64,000 nucleotides of DNA from the NCBI RefSeq assembly GCF_019884785.1, contig NZ_CP082326.1, positions 1,791,355 to 1,855,354 on the forward strand. Reading direction: 5' to 3'. Source of the stretch: Crassaminicella profunda (lineage in GTDB: Bacteria > Bacillota > Clostridia > Peptostreptococcales > Thermotaleaceae). Made by a program: the position numbers and the translations under genes. Positions 1-6,687 of this stretch are shown in pieces; the stretch's first letter is position 1, and each line of letters starts with the position of its first letter. Below the pieces are notes generated by a model. The model worked only from the letters and a program-made list of their open reading frames with translations. It ran no database searches and was not told the DNA's origin.

Positions 1-357
1 ACATATAAGAACTTTAGAAAGTATATGGACTTGATCTTTTCTTACGCAGGTACTTTATCTTTATCTAAAGAACTTCAAGCTATAAAATTAGAAGAGATGC
101 AAATTGGAGATATATTTATTCAAGGTGGAAGTCCTGGGCATGCTGTTATCGTTGTAGATATGGCAGAAAATAAAGAAACAGGAGAAAAGTACTATCTATT
201 AGCACAAAGTTATATGCCAGCTCAAGATATACAAATTCTTGTAAATCCAAATAATAGAGACATAAGCCCTTGGTATGTTTTGAATACTGACAAAGAAATA
301 ATAAATACACCTGAATGGACTTTTACAAAAGATGATTTGAAACGATTTGATGATTAA
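1..357 (+). CDS. DUF4846 domain protein, C-terminal part only (start lies left of the window)
   Basis: The frame is open from the first base, so about 118 C-terminal residues are visible and the start is outside the window. The tail carries the GGSPGHAVIVVD and LAQSYMPAQDIQIL segments and a SPWY motif that I associate with the DUF4846 family. Members are usually exported or lipid-anchored proteins of unknown function; export cannot be judged here because the N-terminus is missing. It ends with TAA and is followed by about 280 bases without a clear gene. Family assignment is from motif memory; function unknown. Confidence 0.8.
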   Translation, partial: TYKNFRKYMDLIFSYAGTLSLSKELQAIKLEEMQIGDIFIQGGSPGHAVIVVDMAENKETGEKYYLLAQSYMPAQDIQILVNPNNRDISPWYVLNTDKEIINTPEWTFTKDDLKRFDD

Positions 358-543
358 TATAGGGATCAGTATGAAAAATAAAAAAAAGAAGAGTCAATCT
401 TTTTATCTGTAAAGACAAGATTGGTAAAGATGTAGTGATTGAAAGTATTCAAATTTTTTGTGAGATGGCTTAGTATTTTGAAAGGATGAAATGTGTAAAG
501 TGATTGGGAAAGAGAATATTGCACCCTTAAAATAATAATTAAA

Positions 544-572
544 TTGACATTCTTTTAAATAATAGTTAAAAT
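544..572 (+). promoter_or_regulatory. Sigma-A-type promoter for the DUF2164 gene with an overlapping inverted repeat
   Basis: TTGACA (544-549) and TAAAAT (567-572) are separated by exactly 17 bases. The -10 lies inside the left arm (561-574) of an inverted repeat whose right arm is 599-612, with one mismatch in 14. This is a good geometry for a repressor operator. The controlling protein is unknown; the MarR-type gene at 958 is a possible candidate by proximity only. Confidence 0.6.
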
Positions 573-639
573 TTAAACTGTTAGATTTATTATTATTCAA
601 ATTTAAACTATTATTAATAAAAAAAGAGGAGATCAAAAA

Positions 640-864
640 ATGAATGAAATTAAACTTACTAAAGACCGATATGAAGATGCAGTAGAAGAAATAAGAAGAT
701 ATTTTGAATGTGAAAGGGAAGAATCAATTGGAAATTTACAAGGGCAACTTATTTTGGACTTTATAATAGAAAAAATAGGTCCACATATTTACAACCAAGC
801 AATTAGCGATATGCAAAAATATATGAATGATAAAGTTGATGATATGTATGCATATATGATTTAA
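640..864 (+). CDS. DUF2164 family protein
   Basis: This 74-residue acidic protein is preceded by an AGAGGAGAT ribosome binding site and a strong promoter at 544. The pattern LTKDRYEDAVEEIRRYFECE near the N-terminus, then GNLQGQLILDFIIEKIGPHIYN and a short helical tail, matches DUF2164, a family of small cytoplasmic proteins of unknown function with typical length 75-85. No signal peptide or membrane segment is seen. It is followed by a MarR-type regulator on the same strand after about 90 bases. The assignment to the family is fairly secure; no role can be given. Confidence 0.85.
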   Translation: MNEIKLTKDRYEDAVEEIRRYFECEREESIGNLQGQLILDFIIEKIGPHIYNQAISDMQKYMNDKVDDMYAYMI

Positions 865-957
865 ATAATTTAATATAATGAACAAGTTAGATTAAATGGT
901 ATAAGTATTTGGTAAGCAAAATGGATGTTTTAATTATTATTGAATTGAGGTTTTTTT

Positions 958-1404
958 ATGAAAAAGGAAACAAGTAAATTATTGAATCAACTTTTTTTTG
1001 AGTACATAACATTATATCATCAAAAAGTTGGTATAGTGTTTAACCATGATGATGATACAATGCCAAAGTGTAATAAAAATCAAAGAAAAGCACTATTCGT
1101 TATTAAGAAGCAAAAAAGAATCATTCAAACAGATTTAGGAAAGTGCTTGGATTTAAGTAAAGGTGCACTTACAATACTTTTAGATTCTTTAGAAAAATTT
1201 GATTTAGTAAAACGTGAAAATGATCTAAAAGATAGAAGAAAAACTTGGGTACAGCTTACTGAAAAAGGGGAACAGTATACTGATGCTAAGTTAAAGTTGT
1301 ACGAGCTAGGGATTGTAGAAATATTTAAAGAAATTGATGAAAAAGAGATTATAAAAGCTACTGAAAATCTTAAACAATTAATAGATCTTATGAATAAGTT
1401 ATAG
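958..1404 (+). CDS. MarR-family transcriptional regulator
   Basis: The 148-residue protein has a winged helix-turn-helix at about residues 40-110: a QTDLGKCLDLSKGALTILLDSLE recognition region followed by the wing motif DRRKTWVQLTEKGEQ, both typical of MarR dimers that bind palindromic operators and release on ligand binding. The ATG follows GAGGT about 8 bases upstream. The ligand and target are unknown; neighbours are a DUF2164 gene and a TPR gene, with no transporter or efflux gene nearby to suggest a target. The inverted repeat at the 544 promoter is one possible operator (inference). Confidence 0.88.
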   Translation: MKKETSKLLNQLFFEYITLYHQKVGIVFNHDDDTMPKCNKNQRKALFVIKKQKRIIQTDLGKCLDLSKGALTILLDSLEKFDLVKRENDLKDRRKTWVQLTEKGEQYTDAKLKLYELGIVEIFKEIDEKEIIKATENLKQLIDLMNKL

Positions 1405-1483
1405 GTGAATAATGATGACTTGGATAATTAAAAATTTGTGAAAAAAATAAGAACATCTATGAAATTTTAAGGAGAGCGTAAGC

Positions 1484-1963
1484 ATGAAAGAATTAGACAA
1501 CGCAATTGCATTAAGAAAAGAAGGAAAATTAAAAGAATCAAATGAAATTTTGATAAATCTTGCAAATGAATACCCAGATAATTCAATAATTAATTATCAG
1601 TGTGCTTGGAGTTTTGATGTTATGGGTTTGGAAAAGCAGGCAGTACCATATTATGAGAAAGCTATTTTAATGGGTTTAGCAGATAATGATTTGCAAGGTG
1701 CTTTTTTAGGATTGGGCAGTACGTACAGAACATTAGGAGAATATAAAAAATCAAAAGAAGTATTTGAAAAAGCATTAGCTAAATTTACAAATGATAAAGC
1801 TATGAAAGTTTTTTATGCTATGACATTATATAATTTAGGTGAACACGCTAAAGCAATGGAAATATTATTAACCAATTTAGCTAAAACATCCTCAGATGAA
1901 AATATCAAGCAGTATAAAAAAGCAATAGAATTCTATTCTGATAAGTTAGATAAAATATGGTAA
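1484..1963 (+). CDS. Tetratricopeptide repeat protein
   Basis: The 159-residue protein begins after a GGAGAG ribosome binding site. It contains about four TPR helical hairpins: an N-terminal one around residues 1-30, one with NYQCAWSFDVMGLEKQAVPYYEKAI (about 37-62), one with GLGSTYRTLGEYKKSKEVFEKAL, and one with FYAMTLYNLGEHAKAMEILL. It resembles the short TPR_5-type proteins that occur singly in Firmicutes. There is no signal peptide, so it is probably cytoplasmic and acts as a protein-interaction scaffold. Partner unknown. Confidence 0.85.
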   Translation: MKELDNAIALRKEGKLKESNEILINLANEYPDNSIINYQCAWSFDVMGLEKQAVPYYEKAILMGLADNDLQGAFLGLGSTYRTLGEYKKSKEVFEKALAKFTNDKAMKVFYAMTLYNLGEHAKAMEILLTNLAKTSSDENIKQYKKAIEFYSDKLDKIW

Positions 1964-2105
1964 TATTTAATGGTGGAAAAAGATAGATGACGAGATTGAT
2001 GTATATAGGTATTAAAAAGAGGTAAACAAAATGTATAATAATATTTTTAAAATGTCTGATAAAAATATTTTGACAATTAGAGCCAATAATGATATAACTT
2101 AATTA

Positions 2106-2173
2106 GTTATACGACTGACGGAAGTGGAATTAACCACATGAAGTATAGCAAATAGGAGCCGACCGTCTGGGCA
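2106..2173 (+). promoter_or_regulatory. ZTP (pfl) riboswitch aptamer
   Basis: Upstream of a purine biosynthesis gene lies the conserved pfl pattern: GACGG (2117-2121) pairing with CCGTC (2163-2167), an internal hairpin GTGGAATTAACCAC (2124-2137), the AGTATAGCAAATAGGAGCC linker, and the signature GCCGACCGTCTGGGCA at the 3' side. This class senses ZTP/ZMP, which accumulate when 10-formyl-tetrahydrofolate is short. The downstream gene uses both AICAR (ZMP) and formyl-THF, which fits perfectly. Identification is by sequence pattern and context. Confidence 0.93.
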
Positions 2174-2200
2174 AAGAGTCCAGATCGTGGGCTCTTTTCT
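2174..2200 (+). terminator. Expression-platform terminator of the ZTP riboswitch
   Basis: GAGTCC (2176-2181) pairs with GGGCTC (2189-2194) around a 7-base loop and is followed by TTTTCTT. It starts immediately after the GGGCA of the aptamer, so ligand binding at the aptamer 3' end would compete with the left arm of this hairpin. This predicts an ON switch, the usual ZTP arrangement. Confidence 0.85.
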
Positions 2201-2223
2201 TATAGTAAAAGGAGTGTATCAAG

Positions 2224-3396
2224 ATGAAAGAATTAGAATTAAAGTATGGATGTAATCCAAATCAAAAACCATCAAGAATTTATGCAAAAGAGGGAGAGCT
2301 ACCAATAAAGATATTAAATGGAAATCCGGGGTATATTAATCTTTTAGATGCCCTTAATGGGTGGCAATTAGTGAAGGAATTAAAAGAAGCTACAGGCTTA
2401 GCTTCTGCTACGTCATTTAAACATGTAAGCCCTGCAGGAGCAGCTAGTGCCATTCCATTAGATGAAACATTGAAAAAAATATATTTTGTAGAAGATGTGG
2501 AATTATCAGATATTGCTATTGCTTATGTTAGAGCTAGAGGAGCAGATAGAATGTCTTCTTATGGAGATTTTGTAGCTTTATCAGATGAGTGTGATGAACA
2601 AACTGCAACATTCTTACTACGTGAAGTTTCTGATGGTATTATTGCCCCATCCTATTCAAAAGAAGCATTAGATATTTTAAAAAAGAAACGTAGAGGAACA
2701 TATGTTGTCATTCAAATGGATGAGGAGTATGAACCAAGAGAATTGGAAACAAAAGAATTATATGGAATTACCTTTGAACAGAGAAGAAATGATATAAAGA
2801 TAACAGAAGATGTATTCAAAAGTCTACCTACAAAGAATAAATTAATTCCACAAAATGCGAAAAGAGATTTAATGATAGCTTTGATTACCTTAAAATATAC
2901 TCAGTCTAATTCTGTTTGTTATGTGAAAGACGGACAAGCAATTGGTATCGGAGCAGGTCAACAATCAAGAATTCATTGTACAAGGTTGGCGGGAAATAAA
3001 GCAGATATATGGTATTTAAGGCAAAATCCTAAGGTTTTAAATTTACCCTTTAAAGATAAGTTAAAAAGAGCTGAGAGAGATAATGCAATAGATATCTATA
3101 TATCTGATGATTATATGGATATTTTGGCTGATGGAATATGGGAAAGTGTTTTTATAAAAAGACCAGATCCTTTGACAAGGGATGAAAAAGCAGAATGGCT
3201 AAAAAATTTAAATGGGGTAGCACTAGGTTCAGATGCATTTTTCCCGTTTGGAGATAATATAAAAAGAGCAAGAAAAAGTGGTGTTGCTTATATTGCACAA
3301 CCAGGAGGTTCAGTAAGAGATGATCATGTAATTGAAATATGTGATCAATATAATATAGCTATGGCGTTTACAGGAATTCGTCTTTTTGAACATTAA
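2224..3396 (+). CDS. Stand-alone phosphoribosylaminoimidazolecarboxamide (AICAR) formyltransferase
   Basis: The 390-residue protein catalyses AICAR plus 10-formyl-THF to FAICAR, step nine of purine synthesis. It matches only the transformylase half of bifunctional PurH; the N-terminal MGS-type IMP cyclohydrolase domain (about 200 residues) is absent, so ring closure must be done by another protein. The catalytic Lys-His pair is seen in SFKHVSPAGAA (about residues 65-75), and further family motifs are YTQSNSVCYVKDGQAIGIGAGQQSR written in two halves (YTQSNSVCYV / GIGAGQQSR), GSDAFFPFGDN and AQPGGSVRDD. The start follows AAAGGAG. Regulated by the ZTP riboswitch just upstream. Many Clostridia have such a single-domain version. 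Confidence 0.93.
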   Translation: MKELELKYGCNPNQKPSRIYAKEGELPIKILNGNPGYINLLDALNGWQLVKELKEATGLASATSFKHVSPAGAASAIPLDETLKKIYFVEDVELSDIAIAYVRARGADRMSSYGDFVALSDECDEQTATFLLREVSDGIIAPSYSKEALDILKKKRRGTYVVIQMDEEYEPRELETKELYGITFEQRRNDIKITEDVFKSLPTKNKLIPQNAKRDLMIALITLKYTQSNSVCYVKDGQAIGIGAGQQSRIHCTRLAGNKADIWYLRQNPKVLNLPFKDKLKRAERDNAIDIYISDDYMDILADGIWESVFIKRPDPLTRDEKAEWLKNLNGVALGSDAFFPFGDNIKRARKSGVAYIAQPGGSVRDDHVIEICDQYNIAMAFTGIRLFEH

Positions 3397-3435
3397 TTTG
3401 TAAAGCATTTGAGTATAATCTTTAGTTATTATTAG

Positions 3436-3463
3436 CTCCTACAGTTATTGTGGGAGTTTTTAT
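3436..3463 (+). terminator. Rho-independent terminator after the AICAR formyltransferase gene
   Basis: CTCCTAC (3436-3442) pairs with GTGGGAG (3450-3456) with a G-T wobble, followed by TTTTTATT. Location 40 bases after the stop is ideal. Confidence 0.88.
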
Positions 3464-3669
3464 TATATTAAAATTTATAGGTACGTTAAAATTTCATTGT
3501 TGGTCTTTTATCCATTTTGTGAGGAAAGAAAAAATTAAGAATAAGAATAAAGCCAAGTAAAAAAATAATAGTATTTAGTAAAGACACTATTAACCTCATA
3601 TTATGGTAAAATAAGACTAGTGAAAAAAACTTAGTAATAAAATACGAAACAATAAAAGGAGAATAAAAA

Positions 3670-3891
3670 ATGGCAGGGATAAAATATGAAATCAAAGAAA
3701 CTATAGGAAGCCTCTCAGAAAATAACAAGGGGTGGTCAAAACAATTAAATCTTATTAGCTGGAATGATAGAAATCCAAAATATGATCTAAGAGATTGGGC
3801 CCCTGAGCATGAAAAAATGGGGAAGGGAGTGACATTGACAAAAGACGAATTAAAAAAATTAAGAGACATTTTAAATGAAATGGATTTATAG
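3670..3891 (+). CDS. YdbC/PC4-like single-stranded DNA binding protein
   Basis: This 73-residue protein follows an AAAGGAG site. The sequence KYEIKETIGSLSENNKGW, the NLISWNDRNPKYDLRDWAPEH segment (in two parts LISWNDRNPKYD and RDWAPEHEKMGKGVTLT), and the C-terminal helix ending LKKLRDIL are characteristic of the YdbC subgroup of the PC4 coactivator fold, which forms dimers that bind single-stranded DNA or RNA. An open frame on the opposite strand (3486-3869) is a shadow. Role in vivo is not established; it stands alone before a GNAT gene. Confidence 0.9.
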   Translation: MAGIKYEIKETIGSLSENNKGWSKQLNLISWNDRNPKYDLRDWAPEHEKMGKGVTLTKDELKKLRDILNEMDL

Positions 3892-3923
3892 ATTCATATA
3901 AACACTGTAAAGGGGGAGAATCA

Positions 3924-4370
3924 TTGGTTGATTATAGAGATATACCTTTTAACGAGGTTTCAATTATTAAAGATGTGTGGGAGAGAAATAGAAAGTTTCA
4001 TGAGGAACTATCAAAATTTTTCAAACATCTGTATTCAGATATTGTTTTTGAAGAAAGAATAAATGGATTTAGTTCATTTGATCAAGACCATATAAAAATT
4101 ACGTTGGCTGAGGATGATGAAGAAAGATTGTTAGGTTATTGTATTTCTACATTTGAAGGAGATAAAGGAGAGCCACAAACACTTCATGTGATTGAGGAAG
4201 CTAGAGGGAGGGGAATTGGTAAAGAATTAATGAATCGCCATATGGAATGGTTAAAAGGGAATGGTTGTAAGACTATTACGATTACGGTTTCTTATGAAAA
4301 TTATAATACCATTGAGTTTTATCAGTCTATGGGCTTTAGGCCAAATACTATGGAAATGCGATTGAAGTAA
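3924..4370 (+). CDS. GNAT-family N-acetyltransferase
   Basis: The 148-residue protein has the GNAT acetyl-CoA binding motif A in EEARGRGIGKELMNRHMEW (about residues 91-110; the R/Q-x-x-G-x-G/A element is RGRGIG) and the C-terminal FYQSMGFRP beta-bulge motif. The start is TTG at 3924, chosen because GGGGGAG lies 6 bases upstream and no ATG is available nearby. The acceptor substrate cannot be predicted. It lies 32 bases after the YdbC gene and may be cotranscribed with it. Confidence 0.88.
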   Translation: MVDYRDIPFNEVSIIKDVWERNRKFHEELSKFFKHLYSDIVFEERINGFSSFDQDHIKITLAEDDEERLLGYCISTFEGDKGEPQTLHVIEEARGRGIGKELMNRHMEWLKGNGCKTITITVSYENYNTIEFYQSMGFRPNTMEMRLK

Positions 4371-4412
4371 AGTTGAGTAAATAAAAAAATAACTTACAAA
4401 GGAGTTTAAATT

Positions 4413-5048
4413 ATGCTAAATATTTCTAACAAAAGATTTTTTGTAGTAGTGTCTATGATAGTGGGAATGATGCTATTGATTACAGGATGTAGTAGTAAAA
4501 ATACAAGTGAAAATTCAGGGATAAATAGTGATGTGGATCATCCAAAAGTGCAAATAGAAATGGAAGACGAAGGAAAGATGGTTTTGGAATTATATCCTGA
4601 AATGGCTCCTGAGACAGTAGAAAACTTTATTAATCTTTCTAAAGATGGTTTTTATGATGGGTTGAAATTTCATAGAATTATTAAGGATTTTATGATTCAA
4701 GGTGGAGATCCTAAGGGAGATGGAACTGGAGGATCTGAAAAAAATATTAAAGGGGAATTCGAAGAAAATGGTTTTTCTCAAAATACACTGAAACATACAA
4801 AAGGAATTATTTCAATGGCTCGTAGTAATGATCCTGATTCAGCAAGTAGTCAATTTTTTATCATGGATGGAGATGGAAGCTTTCTTGATGGGAAATATGC
4901 AGCATTTGGAAAGTTAATAGAGGGAGAAGAAACATTAGATAAACTTGCAGATACTCCTGTAGAAAAGAATCCTTATACAGGAGAGGAATCTGTACCTAAG
5001 GAAGATGTGGTTATAAAGAAAGTAACAGTATTGGATGATAAAAAATAA
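4413..5048 (+). CDS. Lipoprotein peptidyl-prolyl cis-trans isomerase, cyclophilin type
   Basis: The 211-residue protein begins with a hydrophobic signal (about residues 8-24) ending in the lipobox LITGC with Cys at about residue 26, so it should be a lipoprotein on the outer face of the membrane. From about residue 45 it is a complete cyclophilin: PETVENFINLSKDGFYDGL, FHRIIKDFMIQGGDP with the catalytic Arg in FHRII, ISMARSNDPDSASSQFFI and a final AFGKLIEGEE segment. It would assist folding of exported proteins by proline isomerisation. GGAG precedes the ATG, and a strong terminator follows. Confidence 0.93.
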   Translation: MLNISNKRFFVVVSMIVGMMLLITGCSSKNTSENSGINSDVDHPKVQIEMEDEGKMVLELYPEMAPETVENFINLSKDGFYDGLKFHRIIKDFMIQGGDPKGDGTGGSEKNIKGEFEENGFSQNTLKHTKGIISMARSNDPDSASSQFFIMDGDGSFLDGKYAAFGKLIEGEETLDKLADTPVEKNPYTGEESVPKEDVVIKKVTVLDDKK

Positions 5049-5059
5049 TAGTGGAATGC

Positions 5060-5113
5060 AATGCTTTGGTTGAGAAGATAGAAATTCTTGAATCAAAGCA
5101 TTTTGCTTTTTTG
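5060..5113 (+). terminator. Rho-independent terminator after the cyclophilin gene
   Basis: AATGCTTTG (5060-5068) pairs with CAAAGCATT (5094-5102), followed by TTGCTTTTTT. The loop of 25 bases can form a further inner stem (GAAG / CTTG-like). It separates the cyclophilin gene from the bio genes. Confidence 0.85.
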
Positions 5114-5140
5114 AAAAGAGAGAGGGATATTATGTTTAAT

Positions 5141-5177
5141 TTATTGTTAACTATATCAAAAATGAAGTTGACAATAA
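5141..5177 (+). promoter_or_regulatory. BirA operator upstream of bioY-bioD
   Basis: TTATTGTTAAC (5141-5151) and GTTGACAATAA (5167-5177) form an inverted repeat with a 15-base spacer. This is the biotin repressor BirA arrangement (TTGTNAAC-N15-GTTNACAA) known from Firmicutes. The right arm covers the -35 box of the bio promoter, so the biotinyl-AMP-loaded repressor would block RNA polymerase. Confidence 0.88.
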
Positions 5178-5196
5178 ACTGTCTAATGAATATACT
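5168..5196 (+). promoter_or_regulatory. Sigma-A promoter of bioY-bioD
   Basis: TTGACA (5168-5173), 17-base spacer, TATACT (5191-5196). The -35 hexamer is embedded in the right arm of the BirA operator. Confidence 0.9.
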
Positions 5197-5252
5197 ATAT
5201 ATATCAATAATCATTGAATAAATTCTATAAAGAAGAGGAGATGAGACTAGAA

Positions 5253-5807
5253 ATGAAAATAAGAGATATGATTCTAATTTCACTTTTTGCAGCATTAACA
5301 GCGGTAGGGGCATTTATTAAAATACCTACACCGTTAGTTCCTTTTACACTTCAATTTTTATTTTGTGCTTATTCTGGAGTTTTTCTTGGAGCTAAATATG
5401 GTCTTTATTCACAGCTTTTATATGTAGGGATTGGATTAGCGGGGATTCCTATTTTCACTAAAGGTGGAGGGATTCATTATATATATCAACCTACATTTGG
5501 ATATTTAATAGGGTTTATATTTTGTGCTTTTATAATAGGTTTAGTAACACAAAATCTAAAAAAAATTACATTTATTAAAGTCTATATTCCTGTAGTAGTA
5601 GGACTTATGGTTGTTTATGCAATAGGTGTTCCTTATCTATATTATATGTTCAATTTAACGGTTGAAGATCCTATTACTTTTAAAACTGCAATAGCGTGGG
5701 GCTTTACACCTTATATAGTACCTGATTTAATATTAAGTGCTTTAGTTGCATTTACATCTGTAAAAGTAATACCTATTTTAAGAAAACATGGATATATAAA
5801 ATATTAA
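5253..5807 (+). CDS. bioY: Biotin transporter S-component BioY
   Basis: An integral membrane protein of 184 residues with about six hydrophobic segments. Family marks are the N-terminal MILISLFAALTAVGAFIKIP, the PFTLQFLF motif, and GGIHYIYQPTFGYLIGF (about residues 75-95). BioY is the substrate-binding unit of the biotin ECF transporter; the EcfAA'T energising genes are not in this window. I chose ATG 5253 because GAGGAG (5235-5240) is 12 bases upstream and family members start at this point; ATG 5241 touches the Shine-Dalgarno and TTG 5214 has none. Regulated by BirA through the operator at 5141. Confidence 0.93.
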   Translation: MKIRDMILISLFAALTAVGAFIKIPTPLVPFTLQFLFCAYSGVFLGAKYGLYSQLLYVGIGLAGIPIFTKGGGIHYIYQPTFGYLIGFIFCAFIIGLVTQNLKKITFIKVYIPVVVGLMVVYAIGVPYLYYMFNLTVEDPITFKTAIAWGFTPYIVPDLILSALVAFTSVKVIPILRKHGYIKY

Positions 5808-5854
5808 TGAGAAAAAGAGTAGGATGATTTGTATTGAAAAAGGGGGAGAGTGTA

Positions 5855-6565
5855 TTGTCTAAGGGAATATTTGTCTTGGGGACAGATACAGATGTAGGAA
5901 AAACATTTATAACGGCAGGACTTACTTATACTTTAAGAAAAAATAATTATCATTCTTGTAGTTATAAATGTGTGCAAAGTGGCGGGATTTTAAAAAATAA
6001 TCAATTAATATCTGGAGATGTTGCATTTATAAAAAAAGTCACAGATATAAAAGAGGATGATCATGCTATGAATCCATACTGCCTCAAAACAGAAGTATCA
6101 CCACATATTGCGGCAGAAATTGAAAAGGTAGAGATTAAAAAAGAAAAAATGATTGAAGGATATAAAAAACTGCAAAATAAATATGATTTCGTTATGGCTG
6201 AAGGCAGTGGTGGGCTGGTTGTGCCTATTATTAGAGATAAGTATTATATGTATGATTTAATAAAGGATTTACAGATTCCAGTAGTAATTGTTGCAAGAGC
6301 TGGAGTAGGTACCATAAACCATACGGTTCTAACTGTAGAATACGCTAGAAGTAAAAATATTGATATTAAAGGAATTATTATAAATGGATATACAGGTTCT
6401 TTTTATGAGGATGATAATATAGAAGTGATCAAAAGTATCACAGGACTAGATATTATTGCTGTTGTTCATAAGATAGAAAAAAAGAACGATGAAAATTTTA
6501 TTGATAAAGTTAAGAAAGAATTTGATTCAAGTATGAAGATCGAGAATATTTTAAAGATTTTTTAA
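5855..6565 (+). CDS. bioD: Dethiobiotin synthetase
   Basis: About 236 residues. The P-loop GTDTDVGKT is near the N-terminus and EGSGGLVVPI marks the nucleotide/DAPA site, both typical of BioD, which carboxylates and closes diaminopelargonic acid in an ATP- and CO2-dependent step before biotin synthase. The TTG at 5855 has AGGGGGAG six bases upstream, so I prefer it to the upstream TTG at 5834, whose first codons overlap that site. It is the second gene of a BirA-controlled unit with bioY. No bioA, bioB or bioF is in the window, so the organism either completes the pathway elsewhere or imports precursors. Confidence 0.92.
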   Translation: MSKGIFVLGTDTDVGKTFITAGLTYTLRKNNYHSCSYKCVQSGGILKNNQLISGDVAFIKKVTDIKEDDHAMNPYCLKTEVSPHIAAEIEKVEIKKEKMIEGYKKLQNKYDFVMAEGSGGLVVPIIRDKYYMYDLIKDLQIPVVIVARAGVGTINHTVLTVEYARSKNIDIKGIIINGYTGSFYEDDNIEVIKSITGLDIIAVVHKIEKKNDENFIDKVKKEFDSSMKIENILKIF

Positions 6566-6620
6566 GGGAAAAATGTTTTCAAATTACATTATTGATGAAT
6601 CTAGCTATTTAAATAATAAG

Positions 6621-6672
6621 AGAGGTCAAGCTTAAATAAGTGAAAAATAAAACTTATTTGAGCTTGACCTCT
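6621..6672. terminator. Bidirectional terminator between bioD and prfC
   Basis: A 21-base arm (6621-6641, AGAGGTCAAGC...) is matched by 6652-6672 with only one mismatch, making a very stable hairpin with a 10-base loop between two convergent genes. T runs are poor on the + side, so it may act mostly as a barrier or mRNA 3' end. Confidence 0.8.
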
Positions 6673-6687
6673 TAATGTTTGATATAA

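Noticed and set aside
403-636. 77-codon frame on the minus strand
   Set aside because: No ribosome binding site, Asn/Phe/Tyr-rich composition of random AT-rich translation, and it runs through the promoter and operator of the DUF2164 gene.
2031-2102. 23-codon frame (MYNNIFKMSDKNILTIRAN...) just before the ZTP riboswitch
   Set aside because: It has an AGAGG site, but it is very short, ends at the aptamer edge and shows no family signal. It may be a leader peptide or chance.
3486-3869. 127-codon minus-strand frame
   Set aside because: It overlaps the YdbC gene, which has clear family motifs and a ribosome site.
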